Source: Chitinophaga flava (GTDB lineage Bacteria > Bacteroidota > Bacteroidia > Chitinophagales > Chitinophagaceae). From it: a stretch of 64,000 nucleotides of DNA. Each line of letters begins with the position of its first letter. The first letter of the stretch is position 1. Positions 54,064 through 62,512 of this stretch are shown piece by piece. A model generated the notes under the pieces. The model was not told the DNA's origin and did not search any database. It was given only the letters and a program-made list of their open reading frames with translations. Both the position numbers and the translations under genes were made by a program. The stretch spans positions 1,364,001 through 1,428,000 of the forward strand of contig NZ_QFFJ01000002.1 in assembly GCF_003308995.1 (NCBI RefSeq), written 5' to 3'.

Positions 54064-54948
54064 ATGCGCAACCCCCTGATGATCATAGTGGCTGCTGTTG
54101 TTTGCCTCCTCGCATGCGAGAAGGATATCAGCGTCAACCTGCAACAGCAGGAGGAAATGCTCGTAGTGGAAGGTAAGTTCGAAAGTAACCGGTACCCGCA
54201 GGTAATACTCACCCACAGCCTCGGTTACTTCTCTCACATAGATCCCGCCATCTTACTGGCCTCCTTTGTGCATAAGGCCGTGGTTACGGTGTCCGACAGC
54301 ACCCGAACCATGACACTCAGGGAAGCTGTGGTGAATGTCCAGGGTTTAGGTAACATTTTCGCCTATATCCCGGATACATCCATCCCCTTCGCCGCTTTCA
54401 AAGGAAAACCCGGCAATAAATACACTTTACGCATCAACGCTGACAATAAGTCATATGAGTCAGTGACAACCATTCCGCAGACTGGATTCCAGGTAGACTC
54501 CATCTGGTGGAAGCTCGTTAGAGTAGATGATAGTATCAGAGCCCGTCTATACGCCAGGATTACTGATCCTCCTGAACTGGGCAACTATGCACGGTATTTC
54601 ACCAGAAGGAACAGTGACCCCTTTCTGTCAAGCCTCAACTCCACTCTGGATGATCAGGTGGTGAACGGCACAACATTTGAAATCCTTGTGGACGCAGGCA
54701 TTGAGAGGAATAAACGTAATATAAATCTGGATACTGCCAGTCTTTTTAATAAAGGGGATACGGTAACATTCAAATTCTGCAACATCGATAAAGCTACCTT
54801 CAGCTTCTGGCGAGCCATCGATTTTGCATACAACAGCAACGGTAATCCGTTTTCATCTCCCATCAAAGTACAAGGAAATGTACCGGGAGCCCTCGGTTAC
54901 TGGGGCGGTTATCAGGTAACCTATAGAAGAATCATTGTCAAGAAATAA
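54064..54948 (+). CDS. DUF4249 domain-containing lipoprotein
   Basis: The 294-residue protein has signal peptide and lipobox LLAC (Cys18), followed by EKDISVNLQQQEEMLVVEGKF, the DUF4249 hallmark. The remainder is beta-rich (VTVSDSTRTMTLREA, FKGKPGNKYTLRI, SYESVTTIPQTGFQVDSIWW) and ends VTYRRIIVKK. DUF4249 lipoproteins usually sit next to a TonB-dependent receptor with a carboxypeptidase-like domain, but none is adjacent here. trxB follows after 18 bp, though functional linkage is doubtful. Confidence 0.9.
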   Translation: MRNPLMIIVAAVVCLLACEKDISVNLQQQEEMLVVEGKFESNRYPQVILTHSLGYFSHIDPAILLASFVHKAVVTVSDSTRTMTLREAVVNVQGLGNIFAYIPDTSIPFAAFKGKPGNKYTLRINADNKSYESVTTIPQTGFQVDSIWWKLVRVDDSIRARLYARITDPPELGNYARYFTRRNSDPFLSSLNSTLDDQVVNGTTFEILVDAGIERNKRNINLDTASLFNKGDTVTFKFCNIDKATFSFWRAIDFAYNSNGNPFSSPIKVQGNVPGALGYWGGYQVTYRRIIVKK

Positions 54949-54966
54949 TTATACAGCAAACAAAGT

Positions 54967-55914
54967 ATGGAAAACAAGCAACAAGAACATGTGCATTTAT
55001 TGATCATCGGTTCCGGCCCCGCTGGTTACACCGCTGCCATATATGCCTCAAGAGCCAACCTTAAACCAGTATTGTATCAGGGTATCCAACCAGGAGGCCA
55101 GCTGACTATTACCACCGAAGTAGAGAACTATCCAGGCTACCCAGAAGGAATTCAGGGCCCGGAAATGATGGTGGACTTTGAAAAACAGGCTACCCGCATG
55201 GGCGCCGATATCCGCTACGGTTTGGCTACCTCCGTGGACTTCAGCAAACAGCCCTATAAAGTGACGATCGACGAAGAAAAAGAAATCACTGCCGACGCCA
55301 TTATTATCGCTACGGGTGCCTCCGCCAAATGGCTGGGCCTTCCCTCCGAACAACGCCTCAATGGTAGCGGCGTTTCTGCCTGCGCCGTATGCGACGGCTT
55401 CTTCTTCCGTGGAAAAGAAGTGGCAATCGTAGGCGCCGGAGATACTGCTGCTGAAGAAGCACTGTACCTCTCTAAAATGTGCAGCACCGTTCATATGCTC
55501 GTACGTAAACACGAAATGCGCGCTTCTAAAGTAATGCAGGACCGTGTACTCAAAACATCCAACATCATCGTGTACTGGAACAGCGAAACCGATGAAGTAC
55601 TGGGCGACAAAAAGGTAGAAGCCGTAAGAATAAGGAATAACCAGACCGGTGAGAAAAAAGATGTCGCTGTCAGCGCATTCTTCGTTGCCATCGGCCACCA
55701 GCCTAACTCTGCTATCTTCAAGGAATACCTGCAGCTGGATGAACAGGACTATATCGTAACTGTTCCCGGCACCTCCCGTACCAGCATTGAAGGCGTATTT
55801 GCCTGCGGCGACGTACAGGACAAAATTTACCGTCAGGCTGTTACTGCAGCCGGCAGCGGTTGTATGGCCGCCCTCGATGCAGAAAGATACCTGTCTGCTA
55901 AAGAACACCAATAA
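54967..55914 (+). CDS. trxB: Thioredoxin-disulfide reductase
   Basis: NADPH-dependent flavoenzyme that reduces thioredoxin. The 315 residues carry the FAD fold IIGSGPAGYTAAIYAS, PGGQLTITTEVENYPGYPEG, the redox CAVCDGFF pair, the NADPH fold VAIVGAGDTAAEEALYLS and the second FAD motif GVFACGDVQDKIYRQAVTAAGSG. Canonical in all points. A repeat element begins 5 bp after the stop. Confidence 0.97.
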   Translation: MENKQQEHVHLLIIGSGPAGYTAAIYASRANLKPVLYQGIQPGGQLTITTEVENYPGYPEGIQGPEMMVDFEKQATRMGADIRYGLATSVDFSKQPYKVTIDEEKEITADAIIIATGASAKWLGLPSEQRLNGSGVSACAVCDGFFFRGKEVAIVGAGDTAAEEALYLSKMCSTVHMLVRKHEMRASKVMQDRVLKTSNIIVYWNSETDEVLGDKKVEAVRIRNNQTGEKKDVAVSAFFVAIGHQPNSAIFKEYLQLDEQDYIVTVPGTSRTSIEGVFACGDVQDKIYRQAVTAAGSGCMAALDAERYLSAKEHQ

Positions 55915-55919
55915 TTAAC

Positions 55920-55999
55920 TGAATTACGAATTGCGAATTACGAATTACAAGGATCAAACGGATCACAATTCGTAATTCGTAATTCGTAATTCGTAATTG
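55920..55999. repeat. Interspersed ATTCGTAATTCG-type inverted repeat, copy 4
   Basis: The left half has three TACGAATT-type units (GAATTACGAATTGCGAATTA...). The right half, from 55961, has four tandem AATTCGT units complementary to it, with GGATCAAACGGATC at the tip. It lies between the trxB stop and folB. Confidence 0.85.
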
Positions 56000-56007
56000 A
56001 TAAACTC

Positions 56008-56358
56008 ATGCTGACCATCGCCCTCGAACAAGCGGCCTTCCGTGCCTACCATGGCTATTTCCCGGAAGAAGCTGTGATAGGCAACGATTTCCTCCTCGAT
56101 ATCATTGTACGTATACCCGGTACCGTAGCTATAGACGACCTTTCTGAAACAGTCAACTACCAGGGCCTGTATGAAATCGCCAAAGAAGTAATGGCCGTAC
56201 CCAAACCCTTGCTGGAAGAAGTGGTATATGCTCTTTCCGATGCCCTGAAGGAACGTTATCCTTCTATTCTCAAAAGCACCGTCACCCTGCGCAAACTGAA
56301 TCCGCCCATGGGTGCTCCCATCCGAAATTCATTGGTGTCGCTGGAAAAGGAATACTGA
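56008..56358 (+). CDS. folB: Dihydroneopterin aldolase
   Basis: Folate pathway enzyme cleaving dihydroneopterin to 6-hydroxymethyl-dihydropterin and glycolaldehyde. The 116 residues include FRAYHGYFPEEAVIGNDFLLDI (with the substrate-binding Glu), DDLSETVNYQGLYEI, LLEEVVYALSDAL and the C-terminal RKLNPPMGAPIRNSLVSLEK (catalytic Lys). Size and motifs are typical. It is separated from trxB by the copy 4 repeat. Confidence 0.94.
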   Translation: MLTIALEQAAFRAYHGYFPEEAVIGNDFLLDIIVRIPGTVAIDDLSETVNYQGLYEIAKEVMAVPKPLLEEVVYALSDALKERYPSILKSTVTLRKLNPPMGAPIRNSLVSLEKEY

Positions 56359-56457
56359 CAAACTTTTACCGTCAGCCCTTGTTAATTATTTGCGTTTTTT
56401 CGTAGATTTATATCTATAAGCTAATCAATAATTTCTTACCCTGTAAAAACCAGTCCT

Positions 56458-57213
56458 ATGATCAAGCGGATTTTGGCAATTTCATTCCTGCTCAGCGCTG
56501 TATTATTTGTAAAAGCCCAGTCAGTGGATGAAATGGTAGAACAGGCCAGACAACTGGAGTTACAGATGAAAGAAAGTGACGCGCTTGAAAAAGACAAGGA
56601 CATCCTGAAAATACAGCCCAATGAAATAAGAGCACTCAACCAGGCCAGCCAGATGTGCTCCCGCATAGGCAACCGCCAGAAAGATAAAAGCTCCAAAGCC
56701 AGTTATTTCAATCAGGCAAAAAGTTTTGCAGAACAGGCACTGAAAGTGAATCCCAGTAATGCAGACGCCAATCTGGCCATGGCCGTGGCGATGGGACGTA
56801 TGGCCCTGATCTCCGGCGCCAAGGAAAAAGTAGCTTCTTCCAAAGACGTTAAAAAATATGCGGAACTGGCCATCAAGTTCAATCCTAACCTGGCCCAGGC
56901 CTATCATGTGTTAGGTAAATGGAACTATGAGGTAGCCAACCTCAACGTGTTTGAAAGAGGTGCGGCTAAAATGCTGTTTGGCGGCCTGCCCGACGGCTCC
57001 CTTAAGAACGCCATCGCCAATTACGAAAAATGCCGCCAGCTCGACCCGTCTTTCCTCCTCAATTATATCGAACTGGCACGCGCCTATAAAGCCGATGATC
57101 AGCAGGAAAAAGCGATCGAAGTACTGAAAAAAGCCCTCACACTTCGTCCCATCTATCAGGACGACCCCGGAATCAAAGCCGACTGTAAAAAAATGCTGGA
57201 CGACCTGCAGTAG
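56458..57213 (+). CDS. Exported tetratricopeptide-repeat protein
   Basis: The 251-residue protein has a signal peptide (ILAISFLLSAVLFVKAQ) and helical TPR-like repeats: NQAKSFAEQALKVNPSNADANLAMAVA, KYAELAIKFNPNLAQAYHVLGKWNYEV, NYEKCRQLDPSFLLNYIELARAY, KAIEVLKKALTLRPIY. It probably acts in the periplasm as a scaffold. The segment LNVFERGAAKMLFGGLPDGSLKNAI resembles the loop of mitochondrial RMD-type TPR proteins (family resemblance only). Its stop codon directly abuts the stop of the convergent MATE gene. Confidence 0.85.
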   Translation: MIKRILAISFLLSAVLFVKAQSVDEMVEQARQLELQMKESDALEKDKDILKIQPNEIRALNQASQMCSRIGNRQKDKSSKASYFNQAKSFAEQALKVNPSNADANLAMAVAMGRMALISGAKEKVASSKDVKKYAELAIKFNPNLAQAYHVLGKWNYEVANLNVFERGAAKMLFGGLPDGSLKNAIANYEKCRQLDPSFLLNYIELARAYKADDQQEKAIEVLKKALTLRPIYQDDPGIKADCKKMLDDLQ

Positions 57214-58545
57214 CTAAATCACTTTCCCTTTCCATTTACCGCTTTTCAGATACCATACGCTCAGTCCGAATATGACTGCCCAGTAGATGAAATCAGCTCC
57301 CCATGCCAGGTGTAGCGGACTATGCATCCGTTCTATCACAATATCACAATAGACCAGGTAACCGGCTACTGCCAGGCATTCGGTGAAAAGGTTCATTCTG
57401 GTATTGCCGGTGCCGGTGACGCCGCTAAGCACTACCGCCGCTATGGCCATCAGCAGCGTACTGAGAGTGATGATCCGGATAGAAGGAATCGCCGCTGCAA
57501 TCAGCGATGCATCGTTGGTATAAATATGCAGGAGTGTATAAGGGAAAAGGTTGACCAGTATACAAATAACAGTGGCGCAGCACAGACTGATAACGGATAT
57601 CCGTGTGATCACCCCAAACACCAGGTTCTCCTTACCCTGCCCGATAATGTTGCTGACCATGGTATTGCAGGTGGCGGCAAGTGCCCAGGTGAAAATACCG
57701 AAGAAGCCGAATATGCTGCGGAGCATGTTAGAGACGGCCAGCGGTCTTTCTCCCAGGTGTTCTATAAAAATAAAAAAGATAAACCAGCTGCCTGTGCTGA
57801 AGAGAAACTGGAAAATCAGCGGAGCAGATACATTCAGGATGTTTTTAATTATCTGCCAGTTCGGACGCAGATAGCTAAAAAGGCTGTAGGTAATATGATA
57901 TCGTTTTAAAAAGAGGATACTGAAAGCTACGGAGCAGCCGGTCACTTCGGCGATGATGGAAGCTGTGGCAGCGCCGTTCAGGCCCATTGCGGGCAGGCCC
58001 AGTTTACCAAATATCAGCGTATAGTCGAAGAAGATATTGATCACTTCCTGACACAGGGAAGTGATGGCCAGCACACGGGAATGGCCACTGCCTATATAAA
58101 ATGCATTGGCCATACTGAGCATCATGAGGAAAGGCAGTCCCCATATACGGATACGGATGAAGGAAATGGCTGCGGCCAGGATGTCCGGATTGTGCAGGTT
58201 TTTGGAGAAAAACCAGGGTGCAACTGCCAGCGTGAACAGGATGGCCAGCAACGCAAAAAAGATACCTGTTTGCAGACCGTTGGAAAATACCTGACCAATG
58301 CCTTCATAATGCCGTTGTCCTGCCCGCCGGGCTATCAGTACCTGCATGCCGTTGTTGAGGCCGTAGGCAATCATATACATCACCAGGTAATAAATGCCGG
58401 CGATGCCGTTGGCCGCCAGTTCCAGCTCGCCCAGTCGGCCCAGGAAGGCCGTGTTGGTCATATGGTTAAACTGAGGGATAATCAGTGCCAGGCATATAGG
58501 GGCGGCAATTTTTATGATCTGCCGGTTATGAACTTCCAGTTGCAT
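57214..58545 (-). CDS. MATE family efflux transporter
   Basis: Inner-membrane cation-coupled exporter with twelve helices and about 443 residues. Typical elements are LALIIPQFNHMTNTAFLGRLGELELAANGIAG, NGMQVLIARRAGQ, the pseudo-repeat second half SAPLIFQFLFSTGSWFIFFIFIEHLG and NTMVSNIIGQGKENLVFG. Substrates (drugs, metabolites) cannot be told. The ATG at 58545 (MQLEVHNRQIIKIAAP) is preferred over 58578, which adds a charged stretch. Confidence 0.94.
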   Translation of the reverse strand: MQLEVHNRQIIKIAAPICLALIIPQFNHMTNTAFLGRLGELELAANGIAGIYYLVMYMIAYGLNNGMQVLIARRAGQRHYEGIGQVFSNGLQTGIFFALLAILFTLAVAPWFFSKNLHNPDILAAAISFIRIRIWGLPFLMMLSMANAFYIGSGHSRVLAITSLCQEVINIFFDYTLIFGKLGLPAMGLNGAATASIIAEVTGCSVAFSILFLKRYHITYSLFSYLRPNWQIIKNILNVSAPLIFQFLFSTGSWFIFFIFIEHLGERPLAVSNMLRSIFGFFGIFTWALAATCNTMVSNIIGQGKENLVFGVITRISVISLCCATVICILVNLFPYTLLHIYTNDASLIAAAIPSIRIITLSTLLMAIAAVVLSGVTGTGNTRMNLFTECLAVAGYLVYCDIVIERMHSPLHLAWGADFIYWAVIFGLSVWYLKSGKWKGKVI

Positions 58546-58685
58546 CGTAAAGTGTGTCTGATAATCATCAAAAAACAAAGATATAGTTATCTGCCAATCC
58601 TCCCTCTGCTATAATATAATCATAACAAAACCCGTTGCCAATCCAGTAAAAAGATTATTATTGTGTTTCATTTGAAATGTAAATT

Positions 58686-59561
58686 ATGCCCGTGGCTTAC
58701 AACATCCATCCTGCATTTACAGTAGATGATGAAACATTACTGGAGACAGATCTTACTGCCTGCCACCTGCTGGTACTGGTAGGGAATGGTACGTTCAGTT
58801 ACGTGGTGTTTGAACCGGGAGCTAAAAAATTCCTGGCATTAAAATCCTATCATTTCGAGCCACAGAAGCTGGCCCTGGCCGATCTGGAGATGATAGAGGA
58901 GGTGTTTGACGCAGACAAACTGCTGTTTACTGCCTTTAAATCCGTGCTGCTCGCCTTTGATACCGGGAGCGGAGCACTGGTACCACATCTGTATTATATG
59001 CCTTCCCTTAAAAAGGAATACCTGCACCTGTCACAACCGGAAAAGATGCAGGAAGCTGTTATGTCAGATCTGCTGCCAGGACTGCCAATGGTGAATATCT
59101 ACAGCGTAGATAAGGATTTGCTGGGATTTCTGCGTAAGGAATTTTCGACAGACAGAGTGGTACATGCCCATTCTGCCTTGTTACAGGCTTATCCGCAGGA
59201 CCTGGATTACCGGGCTGCAGAAGGTATTGCTTTCGTTCAGGTACAACGACAAACGTTTAACATCACGCTTTATATAGATGGTAAACTGATCATCCAACAG
59301 GAAGGGGAGTACCTGGCCGGTCTTGACGTGGTATACCAGCTGGTAAACACACTGCGTCAGCTGGGACTCAACGAGCAACAGGTGAAAGTGAAGCTGGGAG
59401 GGATTGTGAATATTGACAGTCCGGTGTATCAGGAGATGTATAAATTTATTCCGCGCCTGGAATGGGTGCAAAGACTTCCGGGCTTCCAATATATTGCAGC
59501 CATGCAGGAAACGCCCGGATATTATTTTTATAACTTGTATGCGTTAGCATTATGCGTATAA
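58686..59561 (+). CDS. DUF3822 family protein
   Basis: The 291-residue protein resembles an actin/ASKHA-like fold half: LLVLVGNGTFSYVVFEP, AEGIAFVQVQRQTFNITLYIDGKLI, LAGLDVVYQLVNTLRQLGLNE, VKLGGIVNIDSPVYQEMYKFIPRLEW. DUF3822 genes in Bacteroidota lie immediately before rsmD, as here, where the stop overlaps the rsmD start by 10 bp. The function is unknown. Confidence 0.9.
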   Translation: MPVAYNIHPAFTVDDETLLETDLTACHLLVLVGNGTFSYVVFEPGAKKFLALKSYHFEPQKLALADLEMIEEVFDADKLLFTAFKSVLLAFDTGSGALVPHLYYMPSLKKEYLHLSQPEKMQEAVMSDLLPGLPMVNIYSVDKDLLGFLRKEFSTDRVVHAHSALLQAYPQDLDYRAAEGIAFVQVQRQTFNITLYIDGKLIIQQEGEYLAGLDVVYQLVNTLRQLGLNEQQVKVKLGGIVNIDSPVYQEMYKFIPRLEWVQRLPGFQYIAAMQETPGYYFYNLYALALCV

Positions 59562-60106
59562 TTGGAGGAGAACGTGGGGGCCGAAAGATACAACCGCCTG
59601 CAAAAATGCCTAATACCAGGCCTACTACAGACATTGCCAAAGGTGGACTGTTTAATATCATTGAGAACAATCTGGATATTCCTTCCTTAAAAACACTGGA
59701 TATTTTTGGCGGTACCGGCAGCATCACCTATGAACTGGCTTCCAGAGGGGCTACGGACATGACAATCGTGGAGAAAGACCCGGCCATGGCCGAGTTTATC
59801 ACCAAAACCGCTCAGGTGCTGGAGATCACTACCCTGAAAGTGATCAGGATGGATGTGTTTAAATACCTTCAGCAGTGTACAGAAAAGTTTGATTTTATCT
59901 TTGCCGACCCGCCTTATGCCATGGAGGCCATGTATAAGCTGCCGGGAATTATTTTTGAACAACAGCTGCTCAACCCGGAAGGGTGGCTGGTGATAGAGCA
60001 TACCCGACAGAACGATTTCCGGGACTATAGTTACTTCCGCTCAGAGCGCAGCTATGGCGGTACCACCTTCTCGATCTTTATCAACCGGGAAGAGCTGAAA
60101 CGTTGA
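59552..60106 (+). CDS. rsmD: 16S rRNA (guanine(966)-N2)-methyltransferase
   Basis: SAM-dependent enzyme modifying the 30S subunit. The 184 residues open MRIIGGERGGRKIQPP. TRPTTDIAKGGLFNII is the RsmD signature, the SAM pocket is TLDIFGGTGSITYELASRGA, and the catalytic DPPY lies in FDFIFADPPYAM. It overlaps the DUF3822 gene by 10 bp and is followed by coaD after 30 bp, a conserved Bacteroidota order. Confidence 0.95.
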   Translation: MRIIGGERGGRKIQPPAKMPNTRPTTDIAKGGLFNIIENNLDIPSLKTLDIFGGTGSITYELASRGATDMTIVEKDPAMAEFITKTAQVLEITTLKVIRMDVFKYLQQCTEKFDFIFADPPYAMEAMYKLPGIIFEQQLLNPEGWLVIEHTRQNDFRDYSYFRSERSYGGTTFSIFINREELKR

Positions 60107-60136
60107 TCCATCAATTACTAAATTCATCGAACTTCC

Positions 60137-60613
60137 ATGAGGACTTGTTTATTTCCAGGCACCTTCGATCCTATTACCCTGGGCCATACCGATGTCATTG
60201 ACCGCGGGCTTACCCTGTTTGACCGCGTAGTGGTAGGTATTGGCACCAACAGCAGTAAAACACCCATGTTTACGCTGGAGGAACGTATTGCCTGGATCAG
60301 GGAAATATATAAAGATGATCCCAGGGTAGAAGTGGCTGCCTATGAAGGACTGACCATCGATTTTTGTAAAAAGATGGATGCTGCCTTTATCCTGAGAGGA
60401 ATAAGATATGTGAGCGATTTTGAATATGAAAAAGCGATTGCTGATGTAAACCGTACCATCGCGCCGCATATAGAAACGATTTTTCTGACTACCACACCTC
60501 AGTATTCCAGTGTGGCTTCTACCCTGGTACGGGATATTTACCGCCACGGGGGAGATGTGAAACCGTTTTTACCGGCAGTGGTGCTGGAAGGAATCAAAAA
60601 GCACAAGCGATAA
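60137..60613 (+). CDS. coaD: Pantetheine-phosphate adenylyltransferase
   Basis: Fourth CoA synthesis enzyme, hexameric nucleotidyltransferase. The 158 residues carry FPGTFDPITLGHTDVIDRG (TxGH motif), GIGTNSSKTPMFTLEER, EGLTIDFCKKM, FILRGIRYVSDFEYEKAIADVNR and the C-terminal TPQYSSVASTLVRDI (ISSTxVR-like). The chain is complete. It is in an operon with rsmD (30 bp) and a thioesterase gene (18 bp). Confidence 0.97.
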   Translation: MRTCLFPGTFDPITLGHTDVIDRGLTLFDRVVVGIGTNSSKTPMFTLEERIAWIREIYKDDPRVEVAAYEGLTIDFCKKMDAAFILRGIRYVSDFEYEKAIADVNRTIAPHIETIFLTTTPQYSSVASTLVRDIYRHGGDVKPFLPAVVLEGIKKHKR

Positions 60614-60631
60614 CTCTTTAAAGTTTTTACT

Positions 60632-61063
60632 ATGAAAACGATCTGGCACTCCCTTGATGTTTCATTGGATACGCTGAATGAAATAGGAGAAACGACTATG
60701 GCCTCCCACCTGGGTATGGAGTTTACAGAAATAGGCCCGGATTACCTGAAGGGGATGATGCCGGTAGACCACCGCACCAAACAGCCTTACGGGCTGTTAC
60801 ACGGAGGGGCATCCGTAGCGCTGGCAGAAACAGTAGGAAGTATGGCATCCGCGCTGATCATCAACCCGGAAAAACAAATATGTGTGGGCATGGAAATCAG
60901 TGCCAATCACCTTCGCTCAGTAACAGAAGGATATGTGCATGCCTGCGCCAAACCATTGCATATAGGCGCCACCAGCCATGTATGGGATATCCGGATTACA
61001 GACGACCAGCATAAGCTGGTTTGTGTAAGCCGGCTGACAATGGCTATACTGGCTAAAAGATAA
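60632..61063 (+). CDS. Hotdog-fold thioesterase (PaaI/MenI-like)
   Basis: The 143-residue single hotdog domain includes MASHLGMEFTEIGPDYLKGMMPVD, the hydrolase motif YGLLHGGASVALAETVGSMAS (Glu as catalytic base), VGMEISANHLRSVTEGYVHA and WDIRITDDQHKLVCVSRLTMAIL. It may act on DHNA-CoA (menaquinone pathway) or phenylacetyl-type CoA esters. Context in a CoA-related operon does not decide this. A repeat element lies right after the stop codon. Confidence 0.9.
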   Translation: MKTIWHSLDVSLDTLNEIGETTMASHLGMEFTEIGPDYLKGMMPVDHRTKQPYGLLHGGASVALAETVGSMASALIINPEKQICVGMEISANHLRSVTEGYVHACAKPLHIGATSHVWDIRITDDQHKLVCVSRLTMAILAKR

Positions 61064-61113
61064 ACTACGAATTACGAATGACGAACTTCAGATTCATCAT
61101 TCGTAATTCGCAA
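61064..61113. repeat. Interspersed ATTCGTAATTCG-type inverted repeat, copy 5
   Basis: The left arm at 61064-61086 (CTACGAATTACGAATGACGAA) pairs with TTCATCATTCGTAATTCGCAAT (61093-61114) with few mismatches. It fills the 54-bp gap between the convergent thioesterase and Nudix genes. Confidence 0.8.
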
Positions 61114-61117
61114 TTCA

Positions 61118-61741
61118 TTAAATCAACTTCGCTGCCTTAAATACCTCCCGGATGTTTTCGTAGGAGTATTTCAGGAATTTCTCCAGGTTCTGCGGTTTCA
61201 CCCATTCAATATCCTGGATATCTTCTTCAATCTGCGGAACGGTGAGTTCTGTACCAGTGAACTGCATCCGGTACCAGTATGTATGTTTCAGCACCTTTTT
61301 AGCTTTCATGGGGTAGTAGTGGAACGTTTCAGTGATCTTGTGTTCCAGGGAGATGGTGTGCAGGCCCGTTTCTTCGGCTACTTCACGGATGGCGCAGGTT
61401 TCGAGGTCTTCGCCCGGGTCCTGTTTGCCTTTGGGAAGGTCCCATTTGCCTCTGCGGAACATCATCAGCACCTCACCACTGGGATTGGTGATCAAGCCAC
61501 CGGCCGCTACCAGCACGGTAAAATGAAGAGATACCCGTTTAAAAAGCTGCTTTACATCTTCGGTAATAAAAACTGCCGCTTCTGTTTTGCCTGACTCCAT
61601 TTTCTCCAGTATCTTTTCGATCTTCTCTGTGTCAGGGTTCTGGTAAACCTTGGCCCCATTGATTCCTCCCGGGATATTGTTTTCATTTTCACTGATAATG
61701 AGGGGGCGCTCATTCAGGTAAATAGTAATGTTTGCTTGCAT
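61118..61741 (-). CDS. Nudix hydrolase domain protein with N-terminal extension
   Basis: The protein has about 207 residues. Residues 1-70 form an extension of unknown fold (ITIYLNERPLIISENENN). A Nudix domain then follows, with the box GKQDPGEDLETCAIREVAEETGL (G-x5-E-x7-REVAEETG) inside MFRRGKWDLPKGKQDPGE. WDLPKGK is the usual beginning of Ap4A/ADP-ribose-type hydrolases, but the substrate is not decided. The start at 61741 (MQANITIYLNE) is preferred, since the earlier in-frame ATG at 61783 overlaps the pyrE promoter region. It is divergent from pyrE. Confidence 0.9.
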   Translation of the reverse strand: MQANITIYLNERPLIISENENNIPGGINGAKVYQNPDTEKIEKILEKMESGKTEAAVFITEDVKQLFKRVSLHFTVLVAAGGLITNPSGEVLMMFRRGKWDLPKGKQDPGEDLETCAIREVAEETGLHTISLEHKITETFHYYPMKAKKVLKHTYWYRMQFTGTELTVPQIEEDIQDIEWVKPQNLEKFLKYSYENIREVFKAAKLI

Positions 61742-61812
61742 AGTTGCAAATGTAATAAGCATTTGATATTTGATTGTGACCAAATAACTAAATACTCAAT
61801 CTTTAAATGGAT

Positions 61813-61820
61813 TAACTTTG
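61813..61820 (+). promoter_or_regulatory. -7 promoter element (TAACTTTG) of pyrE
   Basis: Exact TAnnTTTG ending 8 bp before the pyrE ATG, implying a very short 5' UTR and no room for a Shine-Dalgarno site. Confidence 0.6.
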
Positions 61821-61828
61821 GCGCTTGT

Positions 61829-62464
61829 ATGAGTACAATAAGCGAAAAACAAGTTGCAGAAAAATTACTGCAGGTGCAGGCCGTAAAACTGAGCCCTGCC
61901 CAGCCTTTCACATGGGCTTCCGGATGGAAATCCCCGATCTATTGCGATAATCGGAAGATATTATCGTATCCTTATGTACGGGATTATATCAAATCCGAAC
62001 TGTGTAATACCGTGTTTGAAACTTACCCGGACGCAGCTGTGATTGCAGGGGTGGCTACCGCTGGTATTCCTCATGGAGCACTGGTGGCAGACCAGCTGAA
62101 GCTTCCTTTTATCTATGTTCGTTCCAAACCGAAAGAACATGGCATGGGCAACCAGATCGAAGGTGTACTGCAACCTGGTCAGCAGGTAGTAGTGGTGGAA
62201 GACCTTATCTCTACCGGCAAAAGCAGCCTGGAGGCTGTACAAGCTATACGGGCCGCTGGTGGCGAAGTGGTTGGGATGGTATCTATCTTCAACTATGGTT
62301 TTGATGTGGCGGTGAAAGCCTTCGAAGCTGCAGGCGTACCATTCAAATCATTGAGCAACTACAACGCTATGATCACCCTGGCTGAAGAGAAAGGTATTGT
62401 GTCTGCAGAAGAAATCAGCACACTGCAAGCTTGGAGAAGCGCTCCCGACCAATGGGGTAAATAG
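61829..62464 (+). CDS. pyrE: Orotate phosphoribosyltransferase
   Basis: Joins orotate to PRPP in pyrimidine synthesis. The 211 residues include the family opening VKLSPAQPFTWASGWKSPIYCDNRK, AGVATAGIPHGALVAD, FIYVRSKPKEHGMGNQIEG (catalytic Lys/His) and the PRPP loop VVVVEDLISTGKSSLEAV. The ATG at 61829 is set by the family N terminus and the promoter at 61813. The upstream in-frame ATG at 61736 is rejected, as it precedes the promoter. A metal-binding protein gene follows after 48 bp. Confidence 0.96.
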   Translation: MSTISEKQVAEKLLQVQAVKLSPAQPFTWASGWKSPIYCDNRKILSYPYVRDYIKSELCNTVFETYPDAAVIAGVATAGIPHGALVADQLKLPFIYVRSKPKEHGMGNQIEGVLQPGQQVVVVEDLISTGKSSLEAVQAIRAAGGEVVGMVSIFNYGFDVAVKAFEAAGVPFKSLSNYNAMITLAEEKGIVSAEEISTLQAWRSAPDQWGK

Positions 62465-62512
62465 AAATTGAATATTACTTTTTTTGTATATTCGGATGTC
62501 AAAATCTATATT

